Shown: piece after piece, positions 1 through 7,880 of the stretch | Position numbering within the stretch: the first letter of the stretch is position 1 | How the letters are laid out: the number at the start of each line of letters is the position of its first letter | Origin: an uncultured Novosphingobium sp. | GTDB taxonomy: Bacteria; Pseudomonadota; Alphaproteobacteria; Sphingomonadales; Sphingomonadaceae | Assembly (NCBI GenBank): GCA_937897535.1 | Contig: CALCQB010000233.1 | Location: 1-27,858 of the forward strand | Reading direction: 5' to 3' | Length of the DNA: 27,858 nucleotides | The notes under the pieces: model-generated | Database searches by the model: none | Seen by the model: only the letters and a program-made list of their open reading frames with translations | Told to the model about the DNA's origin: nothing | Program-made: the position numbers and the translations under genes

Positions 1-570
1 ATCGTCTCCAACGCCTCGTGCACCACCAACTGCCTCGCGCCGCTGGCCAAGGTGCTCAACGATGCGATCGGGATCGAGCGCGGACTGATGACCACGATCC
101 ACGCCTACACCAACGACCAGAAGATCCTCGACCAGATCCACGAAGATCCGCGCCGTTCGCGCGCTGCCGCGATGAACATGATCCCGACCACCACCGGTGC
201 CGCGCGTGCGGTCGGCGAGGTGCTGCCAGAACTGAAGGGCAAGCTCGACGGTTCGGCGATCCGCGTGCCGACCCCCAACGTCTCGGTGGTCGACCTGACC
301 TTCCAGCCGAAGCGCGACACCACCAAGGAAGAAGTCAATGCGCTGCTCAAGGCCGCCAGCGAAGGCGCGCTGAAGGGCGTGCTCGGCTTCTCGGACGAGC
401 CGCTGGTCTCGATCGACTACAACGGCGATTCGCACAGCTCGACTATCGACAGCCTCGAAACCGCAGTGATCGACGGCAAGCTAGTCCGCGTGCTGAGCTG
501 GTACGACAACGAATGGGGCTTCTCCAACCGGATGGTCGATACCGCCGGGGCGATGGGGAAGTTGCTGTAA
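1..570 (+). CDS. gap: Glyceraldehyde-3-phosphate dehydrogenase, 5'-truncated
   Basis: This is the catalytic C-terminal part of NAD(P)-dependent GAPDH, which converts glyceraldehyde 3-phosphate to 1,3-bisphosphoglycerate in the cytoplasm. Reading from base 1 gives 189 residues before TAA. The active-site signature NASCTTNC appears at once, with the nucleophilic Cys as visible residue 7. The substrate-binding stretch around TTTGAARAVGEVLPEL and the C-terminal WYDNEWGFSNRM block follow intact. Full-length bacterial GAPDH is about 335 residues with the Cys near 150, so roughly 145 N-terminal residues (the NAD-binding Rossmann half) lie upstream of the window. The truncation is an edge effect, not a mutation. 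pgk follows after 43 nt, the usual gap-pgk order. Identification is secure; cofactor preference cannot be judged without the N-terminus. Confidence 0.97.
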   Translation: MVSNASCTTNCLAPLAKVLNDAIGIERGLMTTIHAYTNDQKILDQIHEDPRRSRAAAMNMIPTTTGAARAVGEVLPELKGKLDGSAIRVPTPNVSVVDLTFQPKRDTTKEEVNALLKAASEGALKGVLGFSDEPLVSIDYNGDSHSSTIDSLETAVIDGKLVRVLSWYDNEWGFSNRMVDTAGAMGKLL

Positions 571-577
571 TCTGACA

Positions 578-599
578 CCCCTCCCGTTTGCGGGAGGGG
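578..599. repeat. Perfect 9-bp hairpin between gap and pgk
   Basis: CCCCTCCCG (578-586), a 4-nt loop, then CGGGAGGGG (591-599). The pairing is perfect and GC-rich. No T-run follows, so it is a poor intrinsic terminator. The pgk ribosome-binding GGAG (604-607) begins five bases after the stem. It could stabilise the 3' end of gap mRNA or modulate pgk translation, or be a small dispersed palindrome. Role is inferred only. Confidence 0.6.
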
Positions 600-613
600 G
601 AATGGAGTAGCGC

Positions 614-1816
614 ATGGCTTTCAAGACGCTCGACGATCTTCCCGCCGACCTGACCGGCAAGGTCGCGCTGGTTCGCGTCGATCTGAACCTGCCGATGCAG
701 GACGCGCGCGTCACTGACGATACCCGCGTCCGGGCGTTGGCGCCGACGATCCTTGAACTGTCCGCCAAGGGCGCGAAAGTGCTGCTGCTGGCGCACTTCG
801 GGCGGCCCAAGGGCGAGAAAGTCTCGACCATGTCGGTCTCGATGACGATCGACGCGGTCCAGGCGGTGCTGGGCAAGGAAGTGATGTTCGTGCCCGAGAT
901 CGCCGGACCGGTGGTGGCGCAGTCGATCGGCATCCTCCAGCCGGGCGATATCGCGCTGCTCGAAAACACCCGGTTCTGGAAGGGCGAGGAAGCCAACGAT
1001 CCGGAACTGGCCAGGGCGATTGCCGCCAATGGCGATATCTACGTCAACGACGCCTTCTCCGCCGCCCACCGCGCGCACGCCAGCACAGAGGGGCTGGCGC
1101 ATCTGCTTCCCGCCTACGCCGGACGCTCGATGGAAGCCGAGCTCAAGGCGCTCGAAGCGGCGCTGGGCCAGCCTGAACGGCCGGTCGCGGCGGTGGTCGG
1201 CGGGGCGAAGGTTTCATCCAAGCTCGACGTGCTGACCCATCTGGTCACCCAGGTCGATCACCTGATCATCGGCGGGGGGATGGCCAATACTTTCCTCGCC
1301 GCGCGCGGGATCGCTGTCGGCAAATCGCTGTGCGAGCATGAGCTTGCCGCGACCTGCGAGCAGATTCTCGATGCGGCCGACAAGTCCGGCTGCACCGTCC
1401 ACCTGCCCTATGACGTGGTGGTGGCCAAGGAATTCGCCGCCAATCCGCCCAGCTTGCGGACCTGCAACGTCCACGAAGTCGCTGCCGACGAGATGATCCT
1501 CGACATTGGCCCCCAGGCGACCGAAGCACTGGCCGATGTGCTCAAGACCTGCCGCACCCTGGTCTGGAACGGACCGCTGGGCGCGTTCGAAACCCCGCCG
1601 TTCGACGCCGCTACTGTCGCCTTGGCCCGCAGCGCCGCCGCGCTGACCAAGGAAGGCGTGCTGATTTCGGTGGCAGGCGGTGGCGATACCGTCGCGGCCT
1701 TGAGCCAGGCCGGGGTGGCGGACGATTTCAGCTATATCTCGACCGCCGGCGGTGCCTTCCTCGAATGGATGGAAGGCAAGGCGCTGCCGGGCGTGGTCGC
1801 GCTGCAGCAGGCCTGA
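614..1816 (+). CDS. pgk: Phosphoglycerate kinase
   Basis: Catalyses ATP formation from 1,3-bisphosphoglycerate, giving 3-phosphoglycerate; cytoplasmic, glycolysis and gluconeogenesis. The 400-residue length matches the bacterial family. Visible motifs in order: RVDLNLPMQD near the N-terminus (substrate arginine), the AHFGRPKG loop near residue 60, NDAFSAAHRAHAS, then AVVGGAKVSSKLDVL at the start of the nucleotide-binding domain, WNGPLGAFE, and the C-terminal GGGDTVAAL glycine-rich loop followed by STAGGAFLEWMEG. The start ATG at 614 has GGAG at 604-607. It lies between gap and fba on the same strand, so co-transcription is likely, although the gap-pgk hairpin and the 89-nt gap to fba could separate expression levels. 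No missing catalytic residues were noticed. Confidence 0.98.
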   Translation: MAFKTLDDLPADLTGKVALVRVDLNLPMQDARVTDDTRVRALAPTILELSAKGAKVLLLAHFGRPKGEKVSTMSVSMTIDAVQAVLGKEVMFVPEIAGPVVAQSIGILQPGDIALLENTRFWKGEEANDPELARAIAANGDIYVNDAFSAAHRAHASTEGLAHLLPAYAGRSMEAELKALEAALGQPERPVAAVVGGAKVSSKLDVLTHLVTQVDHLIIGGGMANTFLAARGIAVGKSLCEHELAATCEQILDAADKSGCTVHLPYDVVVAKEFAANPPSLRTCNVHEVAADEMILDIGPQATEALADVLKTCRTLVWNGPLGAFETPPFDAATVALARSAAALTKEGVLISVAGGGDTVAALSQAGVADDFSYISTAGGAFLEWMEGKALPGVVALQQA

Positions 1817-1905
1817 GGAAAGCTGCCTGGCGCGGTTGCGACAAGCCTGCGTTGAGGCTATGCGCCCGGCGATACATACCTATGCAAACACAGGGACCCG
1901 CATCC

Positions 1906-2787
1906 ATGAACACTGCCGACATGACCGCCAAGATGGCCGCCGGCCAGGGCTTTATTGCCGCTCTCGACCAATCGGGTGGTTCGACCCCCAAGGCTTTGGC
2001 CGGATACGGCATCGGCGATGATGCCTGGTCGAACGAAGCGGAAATGTACGGCCTGATTCATGAAATGCGTGAACGGATCATCACCTCGCCGGTGTTCACG
2101 GGTGAGAAGGTGATCGGCGCGATCCTGTTCGAACGCACGATGGACGGTGTGGCCGGGGGCAAGCCGGTTCCCACCGCGCTGATCGACAAGGGGATCGTCC
2201 CGTTCATCAAGATCGACAAGGGCCTGGAAGACGAAGCGGACGGCGTCCAGCTGATGAAGCCGATGCCCGAACTTGATGCGCTGCTGACCCGCTCGCGGGC
2301 GCTGGGGGTCTATGGCACCAAGGAACGTTCGGTGATCAACTCCGCGAACGCCGCCGGAATTGCCGCGGTCGTAGCCCAGCAGTTCGAGATTGGCCGCCAG
2401 GTGCTGGCTCACGGCTTGATGCCGATCCTCGAGCCCGAAGTGAACATCAAGAGCGAGACCCGCAGCCAATGCGATGCGATCCTGCTTGAGGAGATGCTCA
2501 AGAACCTCGAGGCGATGGACCAGCAGGTGATGCTCAAGCTGTCGCTGCCGGTCACGCCGGGCACGTTCGCGCCGCTGGTCAATCATCCCAAGGTGCTGCG
2601 GGTCGTAGCTCTGTCGGGCGGCTACAAGCGTCCCGAAGCCTGCGCCGAACTCGGCAAGAACACCGGCATCATCGCCAGCTTCAGCCGCGCGCTGCTCGAA
2701 GACCTGCGCCACCAGATGAGCCAGGCCGAATTCGACGCCGCGCTGGGCGAGGCGATCGACGCGATCTACGCGGGCTCGATCGCCTAG
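1906..2787 (+). CDS. fba: Fructose-bisphosphate aldolase, class I
   Basis: Reversibly cleaves fructose 1,6-bisphosphate to glyceraldehyde 3-phosphate and dihydroxyacetone phosphate through a Schiff base, without metal. The 293-residue protein has the N-terminal GFIAALDQSGGSTPKAL block and IKIDKGLEDE. Lys211 in VMLKLSLP is the probable Schiff-base lysine by position relative to S. aureus class I aldolase. RVVALSGGY and ASFSRALLEDLR (phosphate binding) follow. The reading frame is open upstream to 1765 and contains an ATG at 1882, but ATG 1906 is chosen because AGGGA (1892-1896) sits at proper spacing and the family starts with MNTA-like residues. It is the third gene of the glycolytic block. 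The stop TAG (2785-2787) overlaps the stop of the convergent lipoprotein gene. Confidence 0.96.
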   Translation: MNTADMTAKMAAGQGFIAALDQSGGSTPKALAGYGIGDDAWSNEAEMYGLIHEMRERIITSPVFTGEKVIGAILFERTMDGVAGGKPVPTALIDKGIVPFIKIDKGLEDEADGVQLMKPMPELDALLTRSRALGVYGTKERSVINSANAAGIAAVVAQQFEIGRQVLAHGLMPILEPEVNIKSETRSQCDAILLEEMLKNLEAMDQQVMLKLSLPVTPGTFAPLVNHPKVLRVVALSGGYKRPEACAELGKNTGIIASFSRALLEDLRHQMSQAEFDAALGEAIDAIYAGSIA

Positions 2788-3170
2788 ATTCCGCCGCTGA
2801 ACTTGAAGCCAAAGCGGTAGTCGGTCCTGCGGATCGGCTCGCCGCCGGCGACGCGGTCGGGGGTGACCTTGACCAGTTCGAGCGAACCGTCGGCGATCGG
2901 TATCGGCTTGTTGCTGGTCATCTCGCGGGTGACATAGCCCGCGCCGGTGTCGATCCGCACGGTCACGCGGACTTGCCCGGCCCAGACGCAGCGCGCGTTC
3001 ATCGGGCAGCGGCTGTCTTCCATCAGCGCCAGCGGGGTGACCTTGGGGCCGTTGACATAGGCGGTCTGGCCGATCCCGGCGCGGGCGATCCCGTCGCTGT
3101 CGGGTTGAACTGTGGCGCAGCCGCCAAGGACGGCGGCGGCGAGGGCGAGCGGGAAAAGGGTCTTGATCAT
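2784..3170 (-). CDS. Small lipoprotein with DSRCP...C.WAG motif, unknown function
   Basis: A 128-residue protein with a lipoprotein signal: a hydrophobic N-terminus and a lipobox ending at Cys18 (VLGGC). It is therefore probably exported and lipid-anchored. The mature part carries a DSRCP...RCVWAGQVRV segment with two cysteines about six residues apart, which may form a disulphide or bind a ligand, followed by a beta-rich C-terminus. I recognise similar DSRCP/C.WAG segments in other uncharacterised exported bacterial proteins but know no assigned function. No strong Shine-Dalgarno precedes ATG 3168-3170. It is divergent from thiE (77-nt gap) and convergent with fba, sharing the CTAG tetranucleotide for both stop codons. 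Confidence 0.82.
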   Translation of the reverse strand: MIKTLFPLALAAAVLGGCATVQPDSDGIARAGIGQTAYVNGPKVTPLALMEDSRCPMNARCVWAGQVRVTVRIDTGAGYVTREMTSNKPIPIADGSLELVKVTPDRVAGGEPIRRTDYRFGFKFSGGI

Positions 3171-3247
3171 CGTTCATAATAACGCCGCTGCAAATGAACG
3201 GTTCCGGAACGCTTGGCCTGGCCGCACGCGCAGGCTAGAGGCGCGGC

Positions 3248-3865
3248 ATGACTGACTGCCAGCTTTACCTGATTTCGCCGCTCGACGTTGGCGGTGCGTT
3301 CCCCGAACGGCTTGCCCGCGCCCTTGATGCCGGGCCGGTTGCGGCGTTCCAGTTCCGGGTCAAGGGGATCGACGAGCACGAGGCGGCGCGGCTGGCCGAG
3401 CCGTTGCAGGCAATCTGCGCCGCGCGCGAAGTGGCGTTCATCGTCAACGATTCGATTGGCTTGGCGAAGCGGCTCGGGGCGGATGGCGTGCACCTTGGGC
3501 AAGACGATGGCACGGTCGAGGATGCCCGTGAGCGGCTCGGGCGGGAGGCGCAGATCGGCGTCACCTGTCACGCCAGCCGCCATCTCGCGATGGAAGCCGG
3601 TGAGGCCGGGGCCGACTACGTCGCGTTTGGCGCGTTCTTCCCGACCGAGACCAAGCAGACCGAACACCGGGCCGGGCTGGACCTGCTCAGCTGGTGGCAG
3701 GGCATATTCGAGATTCCTTGTGTCGCAATCGGTGGGATCACGCCGGACAATTGCGGCCCGCTGGTCGCGGCCGGGGCCGATTTTCTGGCGGTTTCCGGCG
3801 CGGTGTGGAACGGCGACGAAGCGGCCGCGGTGCAGGCGTTCCACAAGGCAACGTCTGGCGCCTGA
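3248..3865 (+). CDS. thiE: Thiamine phosphate synthase
   Basis: Joins hydroxymethylpyrimidine diphosphate and the thiazole phosphate to give thiamine phosphate; a cytoplasmic TIM barrel. At 205 residues it has family length. Motifs seen: FQFRVKG (strand 2 with the substrate lysine), VNDSIGLAKRLGADGVHLGQDD (pyrophosphate/Mg site), IGVTCH, DYVAFGAFFPTETK, and the C-terminal AIGGITPDN and GADFLAVSGAV phosphate-binding loops. It stands alone, with no other thi gene near. The 77-nt leader is too short for a TPP riboswitch and shows no THI-box-like sequence. The nearby glycolytic genes do not explain it functionally. Because some sphingomonads keep more than one ThiE-like protein, this copy might be a paralogue, but the motif set is complete. 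Confidence 0.93.
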   Translation: MTDCQLYLISPLDVGGAFPERLARALDAGPVAAFQFRVKGIDEHEAARLAEPLQAICAAREVAFIVNDSIGLAKRLGADGVHLGQDDGTVEDARERLGREAQIGVTCHASRHLAMEAGEAGADYVAFGAFFPTETKQTEHRAGLDLLSWWQGIFEIPCVAIGGITPDNCGPLVAAGADFLAVSGAVWNGDEAAAVQAFHKATSGA

Positions 3866-3927
3866 CCGGAATCGGGAGCCTATCGCGTCGCCCGGCGTTT
3901 TCCTGACATTCCAGGAGATGCCCAGCG

Positions 3928-5049
3928 ATGCCTTTTGCCAAATACCTGTCCGTTTCGTTGCTGGCTTCGGTCGGCCTCCTTTCCGCTTGTGATGGCTCGG
4001 GCAAACAAGACCAGCCCAACACCCCAGTGGCCAGCCCGTCCGCAGTCAGCAATCCGATGGCCGCGCACGATCCGGCGGGGGGCGGGCCGCTCGATCCTGC
4101 CGCTGCCGACGACCGCCCTCGCATCGTGATGCAGCAGCAGGTCGTGCTCGACCGGCTCGGCTTCACGCCAGGCGTGGTCGACGGCAAGGACGGTGTTTCG
4201 ACCCGCAACGCGCTTGCGGGCTTTCAGGAAGCCAACGGCCTGCCGATCACCGGCGCGGTCGATGAAGCCACCGGCGGCAAGCTGGCCGCCTGGTCCAACA
4301 TACCGGCAACCCGGGTTGTGACGATTCCGGCCGAATTTGCCGCTGGTCCGTTCGTGACGATCCCGGCCAAGGCGAGCGATCAGGCCAAGCTCGATTGTCT
4401 GTGCTATCAGAATCTGGACGAGAAGCTGGCCGAGCGGTTTCACACCACGGTCGCGGTGTTGAAAGAGCTCAATCCCCGCAGCGGGCCTGTGCCAACCGGT
4501 GATGCGCCGTGGTTTGCGGCCGGCCAGCAGGTTCGCGTTCCCAATGTCGGCGGCGATGCGGTCGATCCGGCAGCGGTTGACGATCCAAAATGGGCAACGA
4601 CGCTTGATATGCTCGGGGTCGGTCCTGCGCAGCCCAAGGCGGCGCGCGTGGTGGTGAGCAAATCCAAGGGTACGCTCAAGGCCTTTGATCAAAGCGGCAA
4701 GCTGGTCGCGGTTTACACTGCAACAATGGGGTCGCAGCACGATCCGCTGCCGCTGGGGAAATGGAAGATCCAGGGGATCGGCCGGAACCCGGATTTTCAC
4801 TACAATCCGAAGCTGTTCTGGGACGTCAAGGACAGCGCCAAAAGTGCGCTGCTCAAATCCGGCCCGAACAATCCGGTCGGGGTGGTCTGGATCGATATCA
4901 GCAAGCCGCATTACGGCATTCACGGCACGCCCAACCCGGAAACCATCGGCCGGGCCGAAAGCCACGGCTGTGTCCGCCTGACCAACTGGGATGCAGCGCG
5001 GCTGGCGCAGATGGTTTCGACCACAACCGAACTTTTGTTCGAGGCGTAA
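3928..5049 (+). CDS. L,D-transpeptidase lipoprotein with peptidoglycan-binding domain (YkuD/ErfK type)
   Basis: Probable periplasmic enzyme that forms 3-3 peptidoglycan cross-links or attaches proteins to peptidoglycan. The 373 residues comprise a lipobox ending at Cys21 (LLSAC), a Pro/Ala-rich linker, a PG_binding_1-like helical domain (about 65-115, with VLDRLGFTPGVVDGKDG), a LysM-like stretch (about 150-205, with KLAERFHTTVAVLKELNP), and a C-terminal YkuD domain (about 235-372). Catalytic residues are visible: His332 in HGT and Cys348 in SHGCVRL. ATG 3928 has AGGAG (3913-3917) upstream. The stop is 4 nt before the M23 gene start, so the two are translationally coupled. Conservation of the active site predicts an active enzyme; substrate choice cannot be read from sequence. 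Confidence 0.93.
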   Translation: MPFAKYLSVSLLASVGLLSACDGSGKQDQPNTPVASPSAVSNPMAAHDPAGGGPLDPAAADDRPRIVMQQQVVLDRLGFTPGVVDGKDGVSTRNALAGFQEANGLPITGAVDEATGGKLAAWSNIPATRVVTIPAEFAAGPFVTIPAKASDQAKLDCLCYQNLDEKLAERFHTTVAVLKELNPRSGPVPTGDAPWFAAGQQVRVPNVGGDAVDPAAVDDPKWATTLDMLGVGPAQPKAARVVVSKSKGTLKAFDQSGKLVAVYTATMGSQHDPLPLGKWKIQGIGRNPDFHYNPKLFWDVKDSAKSALLKSGPNNPVGVVWIDISKPHYGIHGTPNPETIGRAESHGCVRLTNWDAARLAQMVSTTTELLFEA

Positions 5050-5053
5050 GAGG

Positions 5054-5701
5054 ATGGGCAAGTCACTTTCCCGGCTGAACCTGGCCGTTGCGACGGTGTT
5101 CGCCGCTTCGCTGGGCTGGCTGGCGGTGGCCGGGCTGAGCAACGGGACGCTCGGCGGATTGCTGACCTTGCACCGGACCGGGCCGGGTGAAATCCCGCTT
5201 GCACCGCGCGCGAATCCGGCAGTCCCGGCGGTGGCCAGCGAAATGCCGCCACTCCGGATCCAGTCCGAACGCCCGATCATTCCGGTTGCCGGAATCAGTC
5301 CAGACCAGCTGTTTGACACTTTCAGCCAGGCCCGGGCCGAGGGGACCCGCAGCCACGACGCGATCGACATCCCCGCGCCGCTGGGCACTCCAGTGCTGGC
5401 GGCGGTGCCCGGCACAATCGAGAAGCTGTTCATCAGCCGCGATGGCGGCAATACGCTCTACCTGCGCTCGCGCGACCGGCTGACGATCTATTACTATGCG
5501 CACCTCGATAGCTACGCGGCTGGCCTGGCGGCGGGACAGCAGGTGCAGTCGGGCGCGGTGATCGGAACAGTCGGTTTCAGCGGCAACGCCAATCCGGCCG
5601 CGCCGCATCTTCACTTTGCGATCTGGCAAACCACGGCTGAGGCCGGGTGGTACGGCTCGCACCGGGCGATCAACCCTTATCCCCTGCTACACGGACGCTA
5701 G
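5054..5701 (+). CDS. M23 family (LytM-domain) metallopeptidase
   Basis: Predicted envelope peptidoglycan endopeptidase or amidase activator of the LytM/lysostaphin fold. It has 215 residues from ATG 5054; an in-frame ATG at 4991 inside the upstream gene is rejected because AGAGG (5049-5053) directly precedes 5054 and the protein then begins with a plausible signal/anchor (LNLAVATVFAASLGWLAVAG). The zinc-ligand pattern is present: His101-x3-Asp105 (HDAID, where HxGxD is more usual), AHLDSY in the middle, and His185/His187 in PHLHF. Zinc-ligand completeness suggests a catalytically competent enzyme rather than a degenerate EnvC/NlpD-type activator. It follows the L,D-transpeptidase by 4 nt, implying coordinated cell-wall remodelling: one cross-links, the other cleaves. 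Confidence 0.92.
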   Translation: MGKSLSRLNLAVATVFAASLGWLAVAGLSNGTLGGLLTLHRTGPGEIPLAPRANPAVPAVASEMPPLRIQSERPIIPVAGISPDQLFDTFSQARAEGTRSHDAIDIPAPLGTPVLAAVPGTIEKLFISRDGGNTLYLRSRDRLTIYYYAHLDSYAAGLAAGQQVQSGAVIGTVGFSGNANPAAPHLHFAIWQTTAEAGWYGSHRAINPYPLLHGR

Positions 5702-5713
5702 GCTTTCGCAGTT

Positions 5714-5728
5714 TGCCACGCTGTGGCA
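5714..5728. repeat. Small perfect hairpin after the M23 gene
   Basis: TGCCAC, a 3-nt loop, then GTGGCA in the 56-nt gap between the M23 gene and the OPT transporter. There is no T-run. It may be chance at this GC content, or a weak transcription or processing signal. Confidence 0.35.
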
Positions 5729-5757
5729 GTCCTGCGCCAACAGAGGGAGAACCTGCC

Positions 5758-7707
5758 ATGGCTACCGCTGCTTCAAACGTTCGCGAACTGACCATCCGCT
5801 CGGTCGTGCTGGGCGGTCTGCTGACCTTCCTGTTCACCGCTGCCAATGTCTATTTCGGGCTCCGGGTCGGGCTGACCTTTTCGACTGCGATCCCGGCTGC
5901 GGTGATCTCGATGGCGGTGCTGCGGACGCTGGGCGGGGCGACGATGGTCGAGAACAACATCGTCCAGACAATCGGCAGCGCCGCCGGGGCGGTCGCGACG
6001 ATGGTGTTCGTGCTGCCCGGCTTCGTGATCGTCGGCTGGTGGAGCCGGATCCCCTATTGGGAGACGATGCTGGTCTGCGCAACCGGGGGAATTCTAGGCG
6101 TGATGCTGTCGGTGCCGATGCGCCGCGCGCTGGTGGTCGATAGCGACCTGCCTTATCCCGAAGGGGTCGCCGGGGCCGAAATCCTGCGGGTCGGGATGGG
6201 CGATGCCGCCGGCGCGGACGAGAACCGCGCAGGGCTGTCCACGATCCTGCTCGGCGCGATCGCCGGAGCGGGCTTCGGAGTGCTGACCATGCTCCGGCTC
6301 GCCGCGGCCGAGGTTGCCAAGGTGTTCAAGTTCGGGGCAGGCTATGCCACGATGGGTTCAACCATGTCGCTCGGGCTGGTCGCGATCGGCCACCTGATCG
6401 GCCTTGCTACCGGCATCGCCATGTTGAGCGGGCTGGTGCTGGGCAAGTTTGTGCTGCTGCCGCTGCTGACCGCCGGTCTGCCCGGCGCGCCAGAAGATGT
6501 GGTCGGCACGGTGTTCAGCCAGCAGGTGCGGATCGTCGGCGCAGGCGCGATGGCGGTTGCGGCGTTGTGGGCTTTGATCCGGATCACCGGCTCGATCCTG
6601 CGCGGCCTCGCTGGAATTGCCGCAACCGCGCGCGCGCGGAAGGCCGGGGCGGAGGTGCCGCTGACCGAGCGCGACCTGCCCGCGAACTGGGTGCTGGGCG
6701 TCAGCGCGGCGATGTTTGTGCCGATCCTGATCCTGGTCTGGCAATTCGTCCAGGGCGGGCCGCTCGCCGCCTCGATCCCGGCGGTGCTGGTGCTGTCGCT
6801 GGTGTTTATCGTCGTGGTCGGGATCTTTACTGCGGTGGTGACCGGGTACATGGCCGGGCTGGTCGGCACTTCGAACAGCCCGGTTTCGGGCGTGGGGATC
6901 CTTTCGATCCTGATCGCTTCGGTGCTGGTCGGGGCAATGTTCGGCGGCGGGGTCGCACCCGACCTGCGCGCACCGCTGATCGCCTTTGCGCTGTTCCTGG
7001 TCTCGTTCGTGTTCGGCATCGCGATTGTCGCCAATGACAACCTGCAGGACCTCAAGACTGGGCAGCTGGTCGGCTCGACTCCGTGGAAACAGCAGGTCGC
7101 GTTGATAATCGGGGTGCTGGCAGGCTCACTGATCCTGCCGCCGGTGCTGCAGTTGCTCGCCACCAGCTTCGGCTTTGCCGGCGCACCGGGGGCTGGGCCC
7201 AACGCTCTGGCCGCGCCGCAAGCATCGCTGTTCGCGGCGATCGCGCAAGGGGTGCTGGGCGGTTCGATGCGCTGGGACCTGATCTGGCTGGGCGCGGGGA
7301 TCGGCGTGGTGCTGATCGCGCTGGACGAAGCCCTGCGCAAAAGCGGCAAGGGCAAGCTGCCGCCGCTGGCGGTGGCGATGGGCATCTACCTGCCCGCGAC
7401 GCTGGTGCTGCCCGCAGTGATCGGCGCGGTGATCGGTCACTTCTGGAACAGGTTGGCGGCGCGCACCGCCCGACCCGAGTTCACCGAACGGCTGGGCGTT
7501 CTGCTCGCGACCGGGCTGGTGGTGGGAGACAGCCTGTTCGGGCTGGCCTTTGCCGGGGCGGTCGGGGTGGTCGGCGATCCGGCCAAACTGGGGATTGTCG
7601 GCGACGAATTCGCCGCGACCTCGGAATGGATCGGGATCGTTGCGATGGTTGCGCTGCTGTGGGTGACTTATGCGCTGACCAAGCGCAAGGCGCTGACCAC
7701 CGCCTGA
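5758..7707 (+). CDS. OPT family transporter (oligopeptide/metal-chelate type)
   Basis: A large inner-membrane secondary transporter of 649 residues. Many hydrophobic segments, probably 14 to 16, alternate with short loops. Family-typical features include the N-terminal ELTIRSVVLGGLLTFLFTAANVYFGLR region, DLPYPEGVAGAEILR after the fifth segment, GYMAGLVGTSNSPVSGVGI in the middle, and VANDNLQDLKTGQLVGSTPW. These resemble the bacterial OPT subgroup; substrates in the family include oligopeptides and, in YSL members, metal-nicotianamine chelates. Substrate cannot be assigned here. ATG 5758 is preferred over the upstream in-frame 5647 because GGGAG lies at proper spacing and the hydrophilic N-terminus then matches the family. 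It is followed by repeat copy 1 and a convergent gene. Confidence 0.93.
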   Translation: MATAASNVRELTIRSVVLGGLLTFLFTAANVYFGLRVGLTFSTAIPAAVISMAVLRTLGGATMVENNIVQTIGSAAGAVATMVFVLPGFVIVGWWSRIPYWETMLVCATGGILGVMLSVPMRRALVVDSDLPYPEGVAGAEILRVGMGDAAGADENRAGLSTILLGAIAGAGFGVLTMLRLAAAEVAKVFKFGAGYATMGSTMSLGLVAIGHLIGLATGIAMLSGLVLGKFVLLPLLTAGLPGAPEDVVGTVFSQQVRIVGAGAMAVAALWALIRITGSILRGLAGIAATARARKAGAEVPLTERDLPANWVLGVSAAMFVPILILVWQFVQGGPLAASIPAVLVLSLVFIVVVGIFTAVVTGYMAGLVGTSNSPVSGVGILSILIASVLVGAMFGGGVAPDLRAPLIAFALFLVSFVFGIAIVANDNLQDLKTGQLVGSTPWKQQVALIIGVLAGSLILPPVLQLLATSFGFAGAPGAGPNALAAPQASLFAAIAQGVLGGSMRWDLIWLGAGIGVVLIALDEALRKSGKGKLPPLAVAMGIYLPATLVLPAVIGAVIGHFWNRLAARTARPEFTERLGVLLATGLVVGDSLFGLAFAGAVGVVGDPAKLGIVGDEFAATSEWIGIVAMVALLWVTYALTKRKALTTA

Positions 7708-7750
7708 GCCTCGCGCGGCGTTTGGTAAAGCTGAATCGAGCCTCCCAACA

Positions 7751-7847
7751 CCGTCTATCCTGAGCTTGTCGAAGGACTGCTTTTTTCTTCAGGCAGTTGT
7801 GCGCTGGGCACGAAGGAAAGGACAGTGCTTCGACAAGCTCAGCATAG
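7751..7847. repeat. Dispersed inverted repeat, copy 1
   Basis: The left arm (7755-7779) and right arm (7823-7847) are 25-nt inverted repeats with two mismatches around the core CTGAGCTTGTCGAAG. Bases 7751-7776 are identical to 24358-24383 in copy 2. The interior also shares a GGGCACGAA word with copy 2. It sits in the gap between the convergent OPT transporter and the secreted-protein gene, where it could also act as a stem-loop 3' end. I recall this word as a common sphingomonad intergenic repeat, possibly REP-like; no transposase is nearby. Confidence 0.85.
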
Positions 7848-7880
7848 TCGGAGTTTGGGTAGGATTTGGCGCAGTTTGCG

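Noticed and set aside
1858..3177. 439-codon open frame on the - strand across fba and the lipoprotein gene
   Set aside because: It runs antisense to a certain aldolase gene and its translation is Arg/His-rich without domains, as expected for a shadow frame in GC-rich DNA.
3171..3247. Possible TPP riboswitch before thiE
   Set aside because: The 77-nt gap is too short and shows none of the conserved THI-box words such as CTGAGA.
3880..5451. 523-codon open frame on the - strand opposite the L,D-transpeptidase and M23 genes
   Set aside because: Antisense to two genes with intact catalytic motifs; composition is that of a shadow frame.
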